A stretch of 64,000 nt of DNA from Sphingomonas echinoides ATCC 14820 (GCF_000241465.1 NZ_JH584235.1:3605702-3669701); one strand, 5' to 3'. Counted from the stretch's first letter, positions 54,796 through 64,000 are shown. The notes: generated by a model not told the origin, from the letters alone. Translations and numbers: made by a program.

Positions 54796-55490
54796 TGAAG
54801 CGGGCCCTTCTCGCCGCCGTGGCGCTCTGCGTTGCGGCGGCTCCCGCGCCGAAGGTGGCACCGTTGCTCGATGCGCGGGATCTCGACCCCGCGCTCGTCC
54901 TGCCGCCGCCGCCAGCGGCGGGTAGCGTGCAGGCACTGGCCGAACTCGCCGAATTGCGCGCGGCGGGCGCGGCGCGCACTGCGGCGGACGAAGCCGATGC
55001 GCGGCTGGAAGGCGAAACCAAGAATGCGACGATCTTCGCGGGCGTGCTCGGGCCCCAATTCGATCTCGACCGGCTGCCTGCAACCGCCGCGCTGCTGGCG
55101 CAAGTGCGCGCCAGCGAAAAGGCGGCGGTCGACCGCGGCAAGGATCATTTCAAGCGCGCGCGGCCCTATATCGTCGATCCCGCGCTGAAGAGCTGCAAGC
55201 GCAATGACGATCCGCTGTCGAGCTATCCCAGCGGCCACACCTCGATGGCGTTTTCGATGGGCGAAACGCTCGCGCGGCTGGTGCCCGAAAAGGCGGACGC
55301 GCTATTGGCGCGCGCCGCGCGCTATGGCCAAAGCCGGATCGTGTGCGAACAGCATTTCCGTAGCGACGTGAGCGCTGGGCAAATGCTCGGGCTGCTCATC
55401 GCCGAACGCTTGCTGGCGAAACCAGAGTTTCGCAGCGCATTCGATGCGGCGCGGCGCGAATTGGTCGCCGCTGGGGTCGCGCAGAATTAG
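54795..55490 (+). CDS. PAP2-family acid phosphatase (class A-like)
   Basis: A 231-residue secreted phosphatase. Signal peptide RALLAAVALCVAAAPAPK. The three PAP2 motifs are present: KDHFKRARPY (K-x6-RP), SYPSGHTSMAFS (PSGH) and SRIVCEQHFRSDVSAG (SR-x5-H-x3-D), the order seen in class A non-specific acid phosphatases such as PhoN. It begins inside the TonB receptor stop. Periplasmic dephosphorylation of an imported ester is likely. It is convergent with the histidine kinase gene, 4-base overlap. Confidence 0.9.
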   Translation: MKRALLAAVALCVAAAPAPKVAPLLDARDLDPALVLPPPPAAGSVQALAELAELRAAGAARTAADEADARLEGETKNATIFAGVLGPQFDLDRLPATAALLAQVRASEKAAVDRGKDHFKRARPYIVDPALKSCKRNDDPLSSYPSGHTSMAFSMGETLARLVPEKADALLARAARYGQSRIVCEQHFRSDVSAGQMLGLLIAERLLAKPEFRSAFDAARRELVAAGVAQN

Positions 55491-56821
55491 GCTGCGTCCA
55501 CGCGCGGGATGCGGAGTGTCACGCGCAGGCCAGGCCTATTGTCGTCCACCGCGATGGTGCCGCCATGCGCGGCGGTTACGGCCGCGACCAAGCTGAGGCC
55601 AAGCCCGTTGCCGGGGGTGGTGCGGCTGGCCTCGCCGCGCGCGAAACGCTGGAGGATGCGGGCATGGTCGCCCGGCGGCACGCCCGGCCCGGCATCGGCA
55701 ACTGACACCGTTGCTACGTGCGCGTCGGCCTCCAACGATACGGCAACCGGCGTGCCGGGCGGGGTGTGCAACAGGGCGTTGTCGAGCAGGTTGATCAGCG
55801 CTTGCGCGATCAATTCGCGGTCGCCCAGCACCGTGATGCCGGGCGCGACCGACCAGCCAAGCGTGCGCCCGCTATCGGCAAAGGCCGGTGCATAGCTTTC
55901 GGCGATTTCCGTCACCACCAGCGTCATATCGGTGGCGACGAAGCTGCGGGCCAGCGCGCCGCCTTCGACCTCGGCGATGCGCAGCAGCGCGGCGAACAGC
56001 GCCAGCACCGCATCGCCTTGTTCGATCGCGCGTTCTGCGGCGCCCGGGACCTGGCCGACTTGCTCAAGCTGGTTGCGCAGGCGCAGCAACGGCGTGCGCA
56101 GATCATGCGCCACGTCGCTCGAGACCTGGCGCAGATTGTCCATCAATTGCCCGATCCGGTCGAGCATGGTGTTGAGCGCGGATCCTACCGCATCGAATTC
56201 GTCGCGGCGGTCGGAGAGTGGCACGCGCTGCGCCATGTCGCCCGCCATGATCGCGCGCGCGACGCCGCTAATGCCATCGAGCCGCCGTTGGAGATAGCCG
56301 CCGAGCAGCAAGGCACCGAACACGCTGAGGCCGATCACCAGGACGAACGCCCCGCCAAAGATCAGCACGATGGTCTGGTCGATTCCTTCCAAGCTCTCGC
56401 TGTCACGCGCGACGACCAGACGAAGACCGCGGGTCAGATCGGTGGCATAAGCGCGCGCGTGATCGGCCCCCTCGACCGGATCGACAAACACGATGTCCTG
56501 CAGTCCAACCGGCGGCTTTCGAGTGTTCAGGCCGCCGCCGACGCGGTGCCCGGTGCGATCGAACAGTGCATAGCCATAGGCGTTGATGGTGTTGCTGCCT
56601 TCGCGCCTGGCGATGGCGTGCCGAATTTCGGGCAAGTCGCCTTCGTTATATTCATGCGCAAGGGCGCTCGCCTCGTCGACCAAGGCGGCATCCTGCTGGC
56701 GACGAAATTGCGCGTCTGCGGCAATGTAGATCGCCACGCCCAGGAGCAGGATGGCGAGGGTGAAGGCCGCCGAATAGGTGAAGGCAATGCGGTATGCCGC
56801 GCTTGCCCTCGGCTTACGCAT
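55487..56821 (-). CDS. HAMP-domain sensor histidine kinase
   Basis: A 444-residue membrane kinase. First helix RIAFTYSAAFTLAILLLGVA, a periplasmic sensor of about 130 residues, and a second helix near LIFGGAFVLVIGLSVFGALL. HAMP follows, then the H-box SSDVAHDLRTPLLRLRNQLE and N/G boxes (NLLDNALLHTPPGTP, DAGPGVPPGDHARILQRFAR, NGLGLSLVAAVTAAHGG). ATG at 56821 overlaps the response-regulator stop by 8 bases. The signal is unknown; a role in controlling the adjacent receptor-phosphatase pair is plausible. Confidence 0.9.
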   Translation of the reverse strand: MRKPRASAAYRIAFTYSAAFTLAILLLGVAIYIAADAQFRRQQDAALVDEASALAHEYNEGDLPEIRHAIARREGSNTINAYGYALFDRTGHRVGGGLNTRKPPVGLQDIVFVDPVEGADHARAYATDLTRGLRLVVARDSESLEGIDQTIVLIFGGAFVLVIGLSVFGALLLGGYLQRRLDGISGVARAIMAGDMAQRVPLSDRRDEFDAVGSALNTMLDRIGQLMDNLRQVSSDVAHDLRTPLLRLRNQLEQVGQVPGAAERAIEQGDAVLALFAALLRIAEVEGGALARSFVATDMTLVVTEIAESYAPAFADSGRTLGWSVAPGITVLGDRELIAQALINLLDNALLHTPPGTPVAVSLEADAHVATVSVADAGPGVPPGDHARILQRFARGEASRTTPGNGLGLSLVAAVTAAHGGTIAVDDNRPGLRVTLRIPRVDAA

Positions 56822-57491
56822 CGGTTCGGATCCGGTAGCCGGAGCCGCGGATCGTCTCGATCGGATCGTCGCTAAACCCCTCGCGCAGCTTCGTGCGCAG
56901 CCGGCTGAGGTGGCTTTCGACGATGTTGGTTTGCGGGTCGAAATGAAAACCCCATACGTTCTCAAGGAACATCGTGCGCGTCACCACACGCCCGGCTTGG
57001 CGCATGAGTTGTTCGAGCAAGGCGAATTCGCGCGGTTGCAAATGGACTGGCTTGCCGCACCGCGTCACCTCGCGCCGCAGCAGATCGAGCGCGATCTCGC
57101 CAATCTCGATCCGGGTGGTTTGCTCGGGGCCGGGCACGCGCCGTGCGAGTGCGTTCAGCCGCGCGGCGAGTTCGACAAAGGCGAAGGGCTTGACCAGATA
57201 ATCGTCGGCCCCGGCATCGAGCCCATCGACGCGGTCGGCAATGCCGCCCAGCGCGGTCAGCACCAAGACCGGGACGCGGTTGGGGACCGCGCGCAGCTGG
57301 CGCAGCACCTCCAGCCCGTCCAAGCCCGGTAACATCCGGTCCAGGATCACGGCATCGAAGGTGGCATCGCTCGCCGCCTGTAGCGCCAGGGGCCCGGTTG
57401 CGACGTGCGTCACCTGGTGGCCGAGCGCAGTCAGCCCTTCGGCGATGAAGCGCGCTGTCTCGGTATCGTCTTCGGCGAGCAGAATATGCAT
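56814..57491 (-). CDS. OmpR-family response regulator
   Basis: A 225-residue regulator. The receiver domain (HILLAEDDTETARFIAEGLT) has the phospho-acceptor Asp in DAVILDRMLPGLDG near residue 51 and Lys in YLVKPFAFVELAARL. The winged helix is in VHLQPREFALLEQLM and TNIVESHLSRLRTKLREGFS. Partner of the following kinase gene. Its promoter lies in the AT-rich region upstream. Confidence 0.93.
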   Translation of the reverse strand: MHILLAEDDTETARFIAEGLTALGHQVTHVATGPLALQAASDATFDAVILDRMLPGLDGLEVLRQLRAVPNRVPVLVLTALGGIADRVDGLDAGADDYLVKPFAFVELAARLNALARRVPGPEQTTRIEIGEIALDLLRREVTRCGKPVHLQPREFALLEQLMRQAGRVVTRTMFLENVWGFHFDPQTNIVESHLSRLRTKLREGFSDDPIETIRGSGYRIRTDA

Positions 57492-57795
57492 GCGGGCTCT
57501 TTAATACGAAGCTGCGGACAAAGCGCTTGCGAAATCCCAATCTTCGTTACCACGCACTCCGCTTGCGAGGGCTTTTCCTTTGCGAAATATAAACAATACA
57601 TATTGCGATGAAACGCCGCGTAACAATACTAAAAAGTCTAAAATACATCGTAATAAAGAGTAGTTTTGGCGTGACAGAAATATGACGGCTTGCTTTGGCT
57701 GGTCCTTTTTTATTGATGTAGCAATGCGATTCAGAGGACGTTCGTGACATCCGAAGTTTCATTCGGAGTTCAACACGAGCTTTTTGGATTTGCCC
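57492..57795. other. AT-rich divergent intergenic region
   Basis: 304 bases between the response regulator and the third TonB receptor. Positions about 57585-57690 are markedly AT-rich (for example AATATAAACAATACATATTG) compared with the GC-rich window. It probably contains both promoters. I saw no gene or clear operator. Confidence 0.5.
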
Positions 57796-60600
57796 ATGCG
57801 CATCACCCTCGTTGCAAGACTTCTTTCTACCACCTTGGCGGTTATCACGCCCACGTTCGCCCACGCGCAAACCACGCCTTCGGATAAGACGGCGAGTGCG
57901 GATCAGCCCGGCGCTGCCGACGCCCCGGTCGACATTGTCGTCACCGGCTCGCGCATCGGACGGCCGGAACTGCAGCAGGCATCGCCGATCTCGGTCATTT
58001 CCAGCCAGGAGATCGCACTGAGCGGGCAGATCAACGTCGAAAACATCCTGAAGGACCTGCCGCAACTTGTGCCGAGCACCACGGGTGCCTCCAACAATCC
58101 GGGCGGCGGGGTCAGCACGGCCGATTTGCGCGGGTTGGGCCCGACGCGCACGCTCGTGCTCGTCAATGGGCGGCGCTATATTTCCTACGACGCCAAGCAG
58201 ATCGTCGATCTCAATACCGTCCCGACAGGGCTGATCGAGCGGGTTGATCTCGTCACCGGCGGGCGCTCCGCAGTCTATGGGTCGGATGCGGTTGCGGGCG
58301 TGGTCAATTTCATCCTCAAGCAAGACTTTTCGGGCGTCCAGGCCAATGCCAATTACCGGCTTACCGGCCAGGGCGATGGCGGAACGGCCGACGTCAACCT
58401 GCTCGTCGGCCACAATTTCGATGGCGGGCGCGGCAATGTGACGCTGTATGGCGATTACACCAAGCGTAACGGAATTTTGCAGGGCGATCGCAGCTACTCC
58501 AGCCAGACGCTGGTGGACAATGGGACCAGTCTGGCGGCGGGGGGCTCCGGCTCGATCCCGGGGACGCGTTTCGCGATTGGCGGCGTCAGCCGCAAATTCG
58601 ACACCGACGGCAGCTATTCGAGCTATAGCTCCAAGACCGACGCCTATAATTACGCGCCGTCCAATTATCTGCAGGTGCCGCAGGAGCGGTATCTGTTCAG
58701 CGGCCAGGCGCATTATGACGTGAGCGACCACCTGACGCTCTATGCCGAGGGTCAGTACATCCATAACAAGGTGAAGAACCAGCTTGCGCCAACGCCGTTC
58801 ACCGGCGCGGTGCAGATCGACAATGACTCGTCGTTCCTCTCATCCTCATCGCAGGCGCTGCTAAAGGCGGCGGATACCGATGGCGACGGCTATACCACCG
58901 CGACCATCTATCGCCGCATGACCGAGGTCGGTGCCCGCATCTCGAGCGATGACAACACCGCCTATCGCGGCGTGTTCGGTGCCAAGGGGGAGATTACCGG
59001 CGATTGGAAATATGACGCCTATTTCAGCTATTCGCACACCCGCCAGGTGGAAACGCAGACCGGCAACGTATCGCGCAAGCGCGTGCTGCAGGCGCTGAAG
59101 ACCACCTATGATTCGTCGGGCAATCTGGTCTGCTCCGACACCAGCAACGGCTGCGTGCCGCTCAACATCTATGGTGCGGGCAATATCAGCAGTGCGGCCG
59201 CGGCCTTCATCTCGATCGATACGCGCAACGTCGCCGAAATCACCGAGAAGGTGGCGAGCGCGGCGATCACCAACGACAATCTATTCGACCTTGGCGCTGG
59301 CCCGGCAGGGATCGCGATCGGCACCGAATATCGCGACGAATATGGCAGCTACAATCCCGATGCAGCGCTGGCGTCGGGGGATGTGGTCGGGTTCAACGGC
59401 AGCCAGGGGTTGTCGGGCGGCTATAACGTCAAAGAGCTATACGGTGAAATCGAAGTGCCGTTGCTCGCGGACAAGCCGTTCATCCACAGCCTGGTTGCCA
59501 ATGGCGCGTATCGCTATTCTTATTATTCCACCGCAGCCAAATCGGTGAGCACCTTCTCGGGCGGTCTCGTCTGGTCGCCGATCCGCGATATCAGCCTGCG
59601 CGGGCAGTTTTCGCGCGCAGTGCGGGCACCGACTGTCTCCAATCTCTACAGCGGTACCTCCCAGGATTTCCCGACCGCAACCGACCCATGCACGCTGAAA
59701 GCAGCGATCGAGAATGCCAATCTCAAGGCAAGCTGCCTGGCGACGGGGGTTGGGGCCAGCGCGCTAGGGACGGATTTCAACAACGGATCGCAGATCGACT
59801 CGGTCACCGGCGGCAACAGCAATCTGCGCGAGGAAACGGCCAATACCTATACGGTCGGCGCGGTGCTGCAGCCACGCTTCCTCAAGCGCTTCTCGCTGAC
59901 CGTCGATTATTATCGCATCAACATCGCGAACTATATTTCCACCCCGGGCACGGCGAACATCATCACGGCTTGTTACGGCAATGCGGCCAACGGCTATGTC
60001 GCGTATAACAGCTCATATTGTTCGCTGCTGCCGCGTGATGCCAACAGCTATGCGATTACGGGTGCGGTCAACCTGCTCGCCAATACCGGCGGCGCGAAAA
60101 CGCGCGGGATCGATTTCGAGGCGCGCTATTCGGTGCCGCTCAAGATCGGCGCGGAGAATAGCAGCCTGTCGTTCCGCGTGAGCGGCACGCGTCTGCTGGC
60201 GTTCGACATCAATCCGGTGGCGTCGCTGCCCGATCTCAATGTCAGCTGTGCGGGCAAATTCGGCGTCAATTGCGGCGACCCTTATGCCAAGTGGCGCCTG
60301 TCGGCGCGCACGACGCTGACCACGGGGCCGGTGACGTTCTCGATGCTCTATCGCTATCTGTCGCCGGTGGATGATGACTCGGGCGGCTACACGGTCGATC
60401 ACATCAAGGCGTATCATTATCTCGACACGACGCTGTCGTTTGACGTGATGAAGAAGTTCACCTGGACGCTGGGCGTGAACAACCTGTTCGATCGCCAGCC
60501 GCCGATCCTGGGCGATAATCAGCAGCAGGCCAACACCTATCCGTCGACCTATGACCCCTATGGTCGGGCGTTCTTCAGCGGCGTGTCGCTGAAGTTCTGA
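57796..60600 (+). CDS. TonB-dependent outer-membrane receptor
   Basis: A 934-residue receptor. Signal peptide MRITLVARLLSTTLAVITPT cleaved near AHAQ; an upstream TTG at 57784 is less likely. TonB box-like DIVVTGSRIGRPELQQASPI, a plug with ADLRGLGPTRTLVLVNGRRY and VTGGRSAVYGSDAVAGVVNF, and a large barrel with a C-terminal VSLKF. Several cysteine pairs lie in predicted extracellular loops (CSDTSNGC, CTLKAAIENANLKASC), typical of sphingomonad receptors for sugars or peptides. Substrate unknown. Confidence 0.9.
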   Translation: MRITLVARLLSTTLAVITPTFAHAQTTPSDKTASADQPGAADAPVDIVVTGSRIGRPELQQASPISVISSQEIALSGQINVENILKDLPQLVPSTTGASNNPGGGVSTADLRGLGPTRTLVLVNGRRYISYDAKQIVDLNTVPTGLIERVDLVTGGRSAVYGSDAVAGVVNFILKQDFSGVQANANYRLTGQGDGGTADVNLLVGHNFDGGRGNVTLYGDYTKRNGILQGDRSYSSQTLVDNGTSLAAGGSGSIPGTRFAIGGVSRKFDTDGSYSSYSSKTDAYNYAPSNYLQVPQERYLFSGQAHYDVSDHLTLYAEGQYIHNKVKNQLAPTPFTGAVQIDNDSSFLSSSSQALLKAADTDGDGYTTATIYRRMTEVGARISSDDNTAYRGVFGAKGEITGDWKYDAYFSYSHTRQVETQTGNVSRKRVLQALKTTYDSSGNLVCSDTSNGCVPLNIYGAGNISSAAAAFISIDTRNVAEITEKVASAAITNDNLFDLGAGPAGIAIGTEYRDEYGSYNPDAALASGDVVGFNGSQGLSGGYNVKELYGEIEVPLLADKPFIHSLVANGAYRYSYYSTAAKSVSTFSGGLVWSPIRDISLRGQFSRAVRAPTVSNLYSGTSQDFPTATDPCTLKAAIENANLKASCLATGVGASALGTDFNNGSQIDSVTGGNSNLREETANTYTVGAVLQPRFLKRFSLTVDYYRINIANYISTPGTANIITACYGNAANGYVAYNSSYCSLLPRDANSYAITGAVNLLANTGGAKTRGIDFEARYSVPLKIGAENSSLSFRVSGTRLLAFDINPVASLPDLNVSCAGKFGVNCGDPYAKWRLSARTTLTTGPVTFSMLYRYLSPVDDDSGGYTVDHIKAYHYLDTTLSFDVMKKFTWTLGVNNLFDRQPPILGDNQQQANTYPSTYDPYGRAFFSGVSLKF

Positions 60601-60608
60601 GGCAACGG

Positions 60609-60637
60609 ACCGGAGCGCCTGGGACGGGCGCTCCGGT
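60609..60637. terminator. bidirectional hairpin terminator
   Basis: A perfect 11-bp stem (ACCGGAGCGCC with GGCGCTCCGGT) with a 7-base loop sits in the 51-base gap between the convergent TonB receptor and bamA genes. The T run is short on the plus strand. Confidence 0.65.
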
Positions 60638-60651
60638 TTGGCATGGCGGCC

Positions 60652-63234
60652 CTAGAATTGGCCGCCGACATTGAAGGTGAGGAGCTTGGTGTCGTCGCCG
60701 CTTTGCTTGAGCAGCGCCTTGGCAAGATCGATGCGGAGCGGGCCGAATGGCGAGTTCCAGTTGACGCCAATGCCGATCGAAACGCGCGGCTTGGGGCTGT
60801 TGCCGGCATAGCTCTCGCGATAGGCGCTCAGCGCATAGGTATAGGGCGTGCCGGTGTTGGTGGTGGTCGTGTTGCCGCTCGAATCGAGGTACAGCAACGC
60901 GCCGCTGCTATTGGTATATTGTCGGGTCGAGGTGGTGCAGGCGACCCCTGCGATGATCGCTGCCGCGCAGCTATCAGCTAGCGTCGGGGTCTTTACGCCC
61001 CCGAACACCGCGCCGATATCGGCATAGATGGACGGACGCAGGCCCATTTCCCGCATCCCCGCGCCAAGCGGCAGTTCGAGCTCCAGCCGACCGCGATAAT
61101 AGGTATCGCCGCCGAGCGCCTCGGAGGTGTTGTTGCTGGCTGCGGTCAGCGTCGCCGGGACGGTCGAGGTGTCATAATATTGGCGGATCACGCGCGGGCC
61201 GACGCCGCGAACGTCGAAGCCGCGCAATTGCGGGTCGCCCAGGAAGAAGCGGTCGGTCAGCCGCACATCCTGGCCGATGCCCATGATATGCCCGCCTTCG
61301 GCTTGCGCGTTGAGCACGAAGCCCGAGCCCAGCCCCCAATATTTCGCCGCCACGATGGTCGACCGCAGATAGCGCGTATCGCCGCCCACCCCGGCAAAAT
61401 CCTGGCTGATCGAGAGGCGCGAACCCTTGGTCGGGTGGAGGCGGTTGTTAAGGCTGTCGAAAATGAACGAATAGCCGATGGACGAGGTCCAGCGATTGCC
61501 GATCGCGTCGCAGAGATAAGAACCCGCCAGCGCGACGTCGCAGGTGCCGTTGGTGTAATAGGTCGCCTGGTCGAGCGACACTTGCTCATAGGTAAGGCCA
61601 TAGCGAGCCGACGCCGTCCAATATTCGTTGAGCGGGAGCCCTGCGCGGATCTGAAACCCGGTCGATACCTGCTTGTACGTGGTCGTCGTGCTGTCGCCGA
61701 TCGTGTTGTACGATCGGTAGTCGCGCCGGAAGATGTCACCGCCGAGCGCGATGTTGGTGTTGAAAAGATACGGTTCGGTAAAGCCCAGTTCGACCGATTT
61801 GGAATAGGTCGAGTAACTGACGCTCGCGCGCAATTCCTGGCCTTTGCCGCGAAAATTGCGTTGCGTGATCGAGGCCTGGATGATGAATTTCTCAAGGCTC
61901 GAATAGCCCGCCGACAACGACAGTTCGCCGGTGGATTTTTCCTGCAGGTCGGCGGTCAACACGACGCGATCGGGCGCGGAGCCCTCGGTCTGTTTGATCT
62001 CGAACTTGTCCTGGAAATAGCCGAGCGAATTGATCCGATCCTGCGAGCGCTTCACCTGAAAATTGCTGAACGCGTCGCCTTCGGCCAGCCGGATTTCGCG
62101 CCGGATGATCTTGTCCTGCGTCTGGGTGTTGCCGTTGATGTCGATGCGTTCGACAAAGGTGCGCTTGGCCTCGGCGATGTGGAAATTGATCCCCATCGTC
62201 AGCGTGTCCTTGTCACGCTGGAAATCGGGATTGACGTCGGCAAAGGCGTAACCGAGCGCGCCGGCGGCGGCGCTGAGCGAGTCTACCGCGGATTCGACGC
62301 GCTTGGCGTTATACCATTCGCCTTTGTTGATGTTGAGGTTGGCGGCGACACGCTTATTGTCGAAGTCGCGAATGTCGCTGTCGACGGTAACATCTCCGAA
62401 TTTGTAGCGTTTGCCCTCCTCGACGACATAGGTGATGATGAAGTCCTTCTTATCCGGCGTCAGCTCGGCCACGGCGGAGATCACCTTGAAGTCGGCATAG
62501 CCCTCGGTCAGGTAAAATTGCCGCAGCTTCTGCTGGTCATAGGCAAGCCGGTCCTGATCGTAGCTGGTGTTGGAACTCAGCATGGTTTTGAGGCGGGCCG
62601 CCTTCGTGGCCATCTGTTCGCGCAGCTTGCTGTCGGGGAAGACGGTATTGCCGAGGATGTTGATCTGGCGGACCTGCGATTTTGGCCCTTCGCTGATTTC
62701 GAAGACGAGGTCGACGCGGTTCTGGTCGAGCGACACCATCTTGGGCTCGATCACGGCGGCGAAGCGGCCCTGGCGACGGTAGAGCTCGACGATCCGCGCG
62801 ACATCCTGCCGCACGGCGGTGCGGGTGAAGATCTGGCGTGGGGCGAGTTTTACCTCCTTGGAGATTTTCTCCTCTTTCAGCCGCTTATTGCCCTCGAACA
62901 GGACGCGGTTGATGATCGGGTTCTCGCGCACCCGCAGCACGATTGCGCCGGTTTCGGCACCGCTGATCGAGACGTCGGCGAACAGGTCGCTGGCGTAGAG
63001 GTCCTTGATCGCCTGATCGAGCGTTTCGTTGCTGAACGCCTGGCCGACGCGCAGCTTGGTGTAGGACAGCACGGTTTCCGCCTCGAGCCGCTGTGCCCCC
63101 TCGACCTGAAGCGAGGCGATCGTGCGCGCTATCGCAGCGGGGTGTGGCGGTGGCGGCGTTTGGAGGGGGGGCGGCGTAACAGCGACGCCGGCGGAAGCGA
63201 AAACGATCGGGCCAACGCCCAACACAAACAACAT
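60652..63234 (-). CDS. bamA: outer-membrane assembly factor BamA
   Basis: An 860-residue Omp85 protein. A signal segment (MLFVLGVGPIVFASAGVAV) is followed by five POTRA repeats (for example IASLQVEGAQRLEAETVLSY and VRQINILGNTVFPDSKLREQ). The barrel has the lid-lock region DRFFLGDPQLRGFDVRGVGP (VRGF/Y-type motif) and ends in a C-terminal Phe (FNVGGQF). It inserts beta-barrel proteins. The usual bamA neighbours (rseP, ompH/skp, fabZ, lpxA) are absent here, so this may be a second copy. ATG at 63234 was chosen over the longer frame. Confidence 0.92.
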   Translation of the reverse strand: MLFVLGVGPIVFASAGVAVTPPPLQTPPPPHPAAIARTIASLQVEGAQRLEAETVLSYTKLRVGQAFSNETLDQAIKDLYASDLFADVSISGAETGAIVLRVRENPIINRVLFEGNKRLKEEKISKEVKLAPRQIFTRTAVRQDVARIVELYRRQGRFAAVIEPKMVSLDQNRVDLVFEISEGPKSQVRQINILGNTVFPDSKLREQMATKAARLKTMLSSNTSYDQDRLAYDQQKLRQFYLTEGYADFKVISAVAELTPDKKDFIITYVVEEGKRYKFGDVTVDSDIRDFDNKRVAANLNINKGEWYNAKRVESAVDSLSAAAGALGYAFADVNPDFQRDKDTLTMGINFHIAEAKRTFVERIDINGNTQTQDKIIRREIRLAEGDAFSNFQVKRSQDRINSLGYFQDKFEIKQTEGSAPDRVVLTADLQEKSTGELSLSAGYSSLEKFIIQASITQRNFRGKGQELRASVSYSTYSKSVELGFTEPYLFNTNIALGGDIFRRDYRSYNTIGDSTTTTYKQVSTGFQIRAGLPLNEYWTASARYGLTYEQVSLDQATYYTNGTCDVALAGSYLCDAIGNRWTSSIGYSFIFDSLNNRLHPTKGSRLSISQDFAGVGGDTRYLRSTIVAAKYWGLGSGFVLNAQAEGGHIMGIGQDVRLTDRFFLGDPQLRGFDVRGVGPRVIRQYYDTSTVPATLTAASNNTSEALGGDTYYRGRLELELPLGAGMREMGLRPSIYADIGAVFGGVKTPTLADSCAAAIIAGVACTTSTRQYTNSSGALLYLDSSGNTTTTNTGTPYTYALSAYRESYAGNSPKPRVSIGIGVNWNSPFGPLRIDLAKALLKQSGDDTKLLTFNVGGQF

Positions 63235-63478
63235 CAGTGCATCTCCAACCAGCGGCGGGGCTAGGCAGGGGATGTGTCCGGTGGATGTTCGGATTTTGCC
63301 GACACGCGCGCCGATGCGTCGGGCGCAAAACATACGGTCGTGCGGGGGCGATCGGCGCGTTTTGCCGGGCGGCGTGTGTCAGGGCCGCCACGTGCGGGAC
63401 ATTTGATGGACATTTGGGGAGCGCACCAGACCGTTGCGCGCTGTCCCCATCCGGCGCGCATGTAGTGAAAGGCTTGCC

Positions 63479-63802
63479 ATGTTTGTTGCCATCAAGAGTC
63501 CGCTCGTTCCGCCGCCGCAGCTCCCCGAGCAGCCCCCTTATATCGACAACCCGTTTGCGCCCGAGATTTTCGCGACCGGCTATTCGGGGCTGGCCAATCT
63601 CAATGGCGTGATCGTGCTGACGCTGGAAAGCGCGCGCTGCGACCATAGTCGTCCGCAGCCCGCGCTGGAGCGCGTCGTCGTCGGGCGCGTCGCCTTGACC
63701 ACGACGGCGGCGCTGGAACTTGTCACCGGGCTCAACCAGTTCCTGGAGCAGCAAGGGTTCAGCCCGTCCAAAGTGCTGGCCGACGGGGCGACGTTCCAAT
63801 GA
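63479..63802 (+). CDS. hypothetical protein, small
   Basis: A 107-residue protein starting MFVAIKSPLVPPPQLPEQPP. The middle (PYIDNPFAPEIFATGYSGLA) and the C-terminal VVVGRVALTTTAALELVTGL suggest a short beta-rich fold loosely like DUF3467 proteins, but I am not sure of that. It is divergent from bamA. No signal peptide or membrane segment. Confidence 0.55.
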   Translation: MFVAIKSPLVPPPQLPEQPPYIDNPFAPEIFATGYSGLANLNGVIVLTLESARCDHSRPQPALERVVVGRVALTTTAALELVTGLNQFLEQQGFSPSKVLADGATFQ

Positions 63803-63881
63803 TGCTGCGCGCAATGTTGTTCGTCGCGCAGCATTGGTGGCGGTTTCTGCGCTGAACCCCGGCGTCGCGCGGAACAGGTGC

Positions 63882-64000
63882 TCAGACCGGCAGCGTCACC
63901 CGCGCGAGCAGCCCGCCGGTCGGTCGGTTTTCGATCTTGGCCTCGCCGCCATGCGCACGGGCCACCGCGCGCACGCTGGCGAGGCCCAAGCCGGTGCCGC
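63882..64000 (-). CDS. sensor histidine kinase, C-terminal fragment (cut by window edge)
   Basis: The last 38 codons of a kinase running off the right edge. [18 protein letters not shown] is the G2 box of the ATP-binding domain and the protein ends [10 protein letters not shown]. The stop is TGA at 63884-63882. Everything upstream, including the sensor, lies outside the window. Confidence 0.85.
   Translation of the reverse strand, partial: GTGLGLASVRAVARAHGGEAKIENRPTGGLLARVTLPV

Noticed and set aside
57585..57690. AT-rich island as a sign of horizontal transfer or an origin
   Set aside because: It is confined to one intergenic region with no DnaA-box cluster or mobile gene. A promoter region explains it more simply.
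61180..63264. A 694-codon antisense open frame over bamA
   Set aside because: A mirror of the bamA codons with no family signature.

Overview
The window looks like chromosomal DNA from an alphaproteobacterium of the order Sphingomonadales (Sphingomonas-like). The basis is high GC, dense coding on both strands, three large TonB-dependent receptors, a DUF6481 protein, an Ala-rich tail on L21 and a large hopanoid locus of the type known from Zymomonas and Sphingomonas. No phage, integrase, transposase or CRISPR array was seen.

Layout. 1-5 kb: a DUF2167 membrane protein, an MscS channel, topoisomerase IB and a PfpI/DJ-1 protein. 3.9-7.8 kb: the edge of an exosortase-A type polysaccharide locus, with an acyltransferase, an O-glycosylation ligase, a newly noticed 42-codon ORF and a divergent glycosyltransferase. 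7.7-18.5 kb: housekeeping genes (dnaB, a GNAT acetyltransferase, rplU-rpmA, a TonB receptor, hspQ, tRNA-Ser(CGA), a DUF6481 protein, glutamine-dependent NAD synthetase and a ModE-like regulator).

19-40.4 kb: a hopanoid locus. A minus-strand arm runs hpnI-hpnJ-orf65-hpnK-putative diiron protein, with hpnL beyond an inverted repeat. A divergent plus-strand arm runs hpnA-B-C-D-E-F(shc)-G with mostly 4-base overlaps. A minus-strand unit ispH-hpnH-DUF4926-DUF6883 converges on hpnG. A lipid-transport group follows: hpnM (MlaC-like), mlaA-like, and hpnN with a DUF2141 gene. Together these genes cover an isoprenoid step (IspH), squalene (HpnC/D/E), hopene (Shc), adenosyl- and ribosylhopane (HpnH/G), cyclitol-ether head groups (HpnI/K/J) and outer-membrane trafficking (HpnN, HpnM, MlaA). 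HpnB appears frameshifted by a short palindromic repeat. HpnG carries a perfect 31-bp palindromic element read in frame.

40.4-47.5 kb: a conserved but poorly understood MoxR-type cluster (DUF4129, DUF4350, MoxR ATPase, DUF58, SpoIIM-like, RDD) beside a membrane protein. 47.5-52.4 kb: an FAD-binding oxidoreductase, a TolB/TPR-type regulator interrupted by an in-frame amber codon, and a patatin-like lipoprotein. 52.4-57.5 kb: a TonB receptor fused in operon with a PAP2 phosphatase, next to a two-component system. 57.8-64 kb: a third TonB receptor, a BamA-family protein, a small hypothetical protein and the 3' end of a histidine kinase cut by the window edge.

All functions are inferred from motifs and context read by eye. 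No database search was run.
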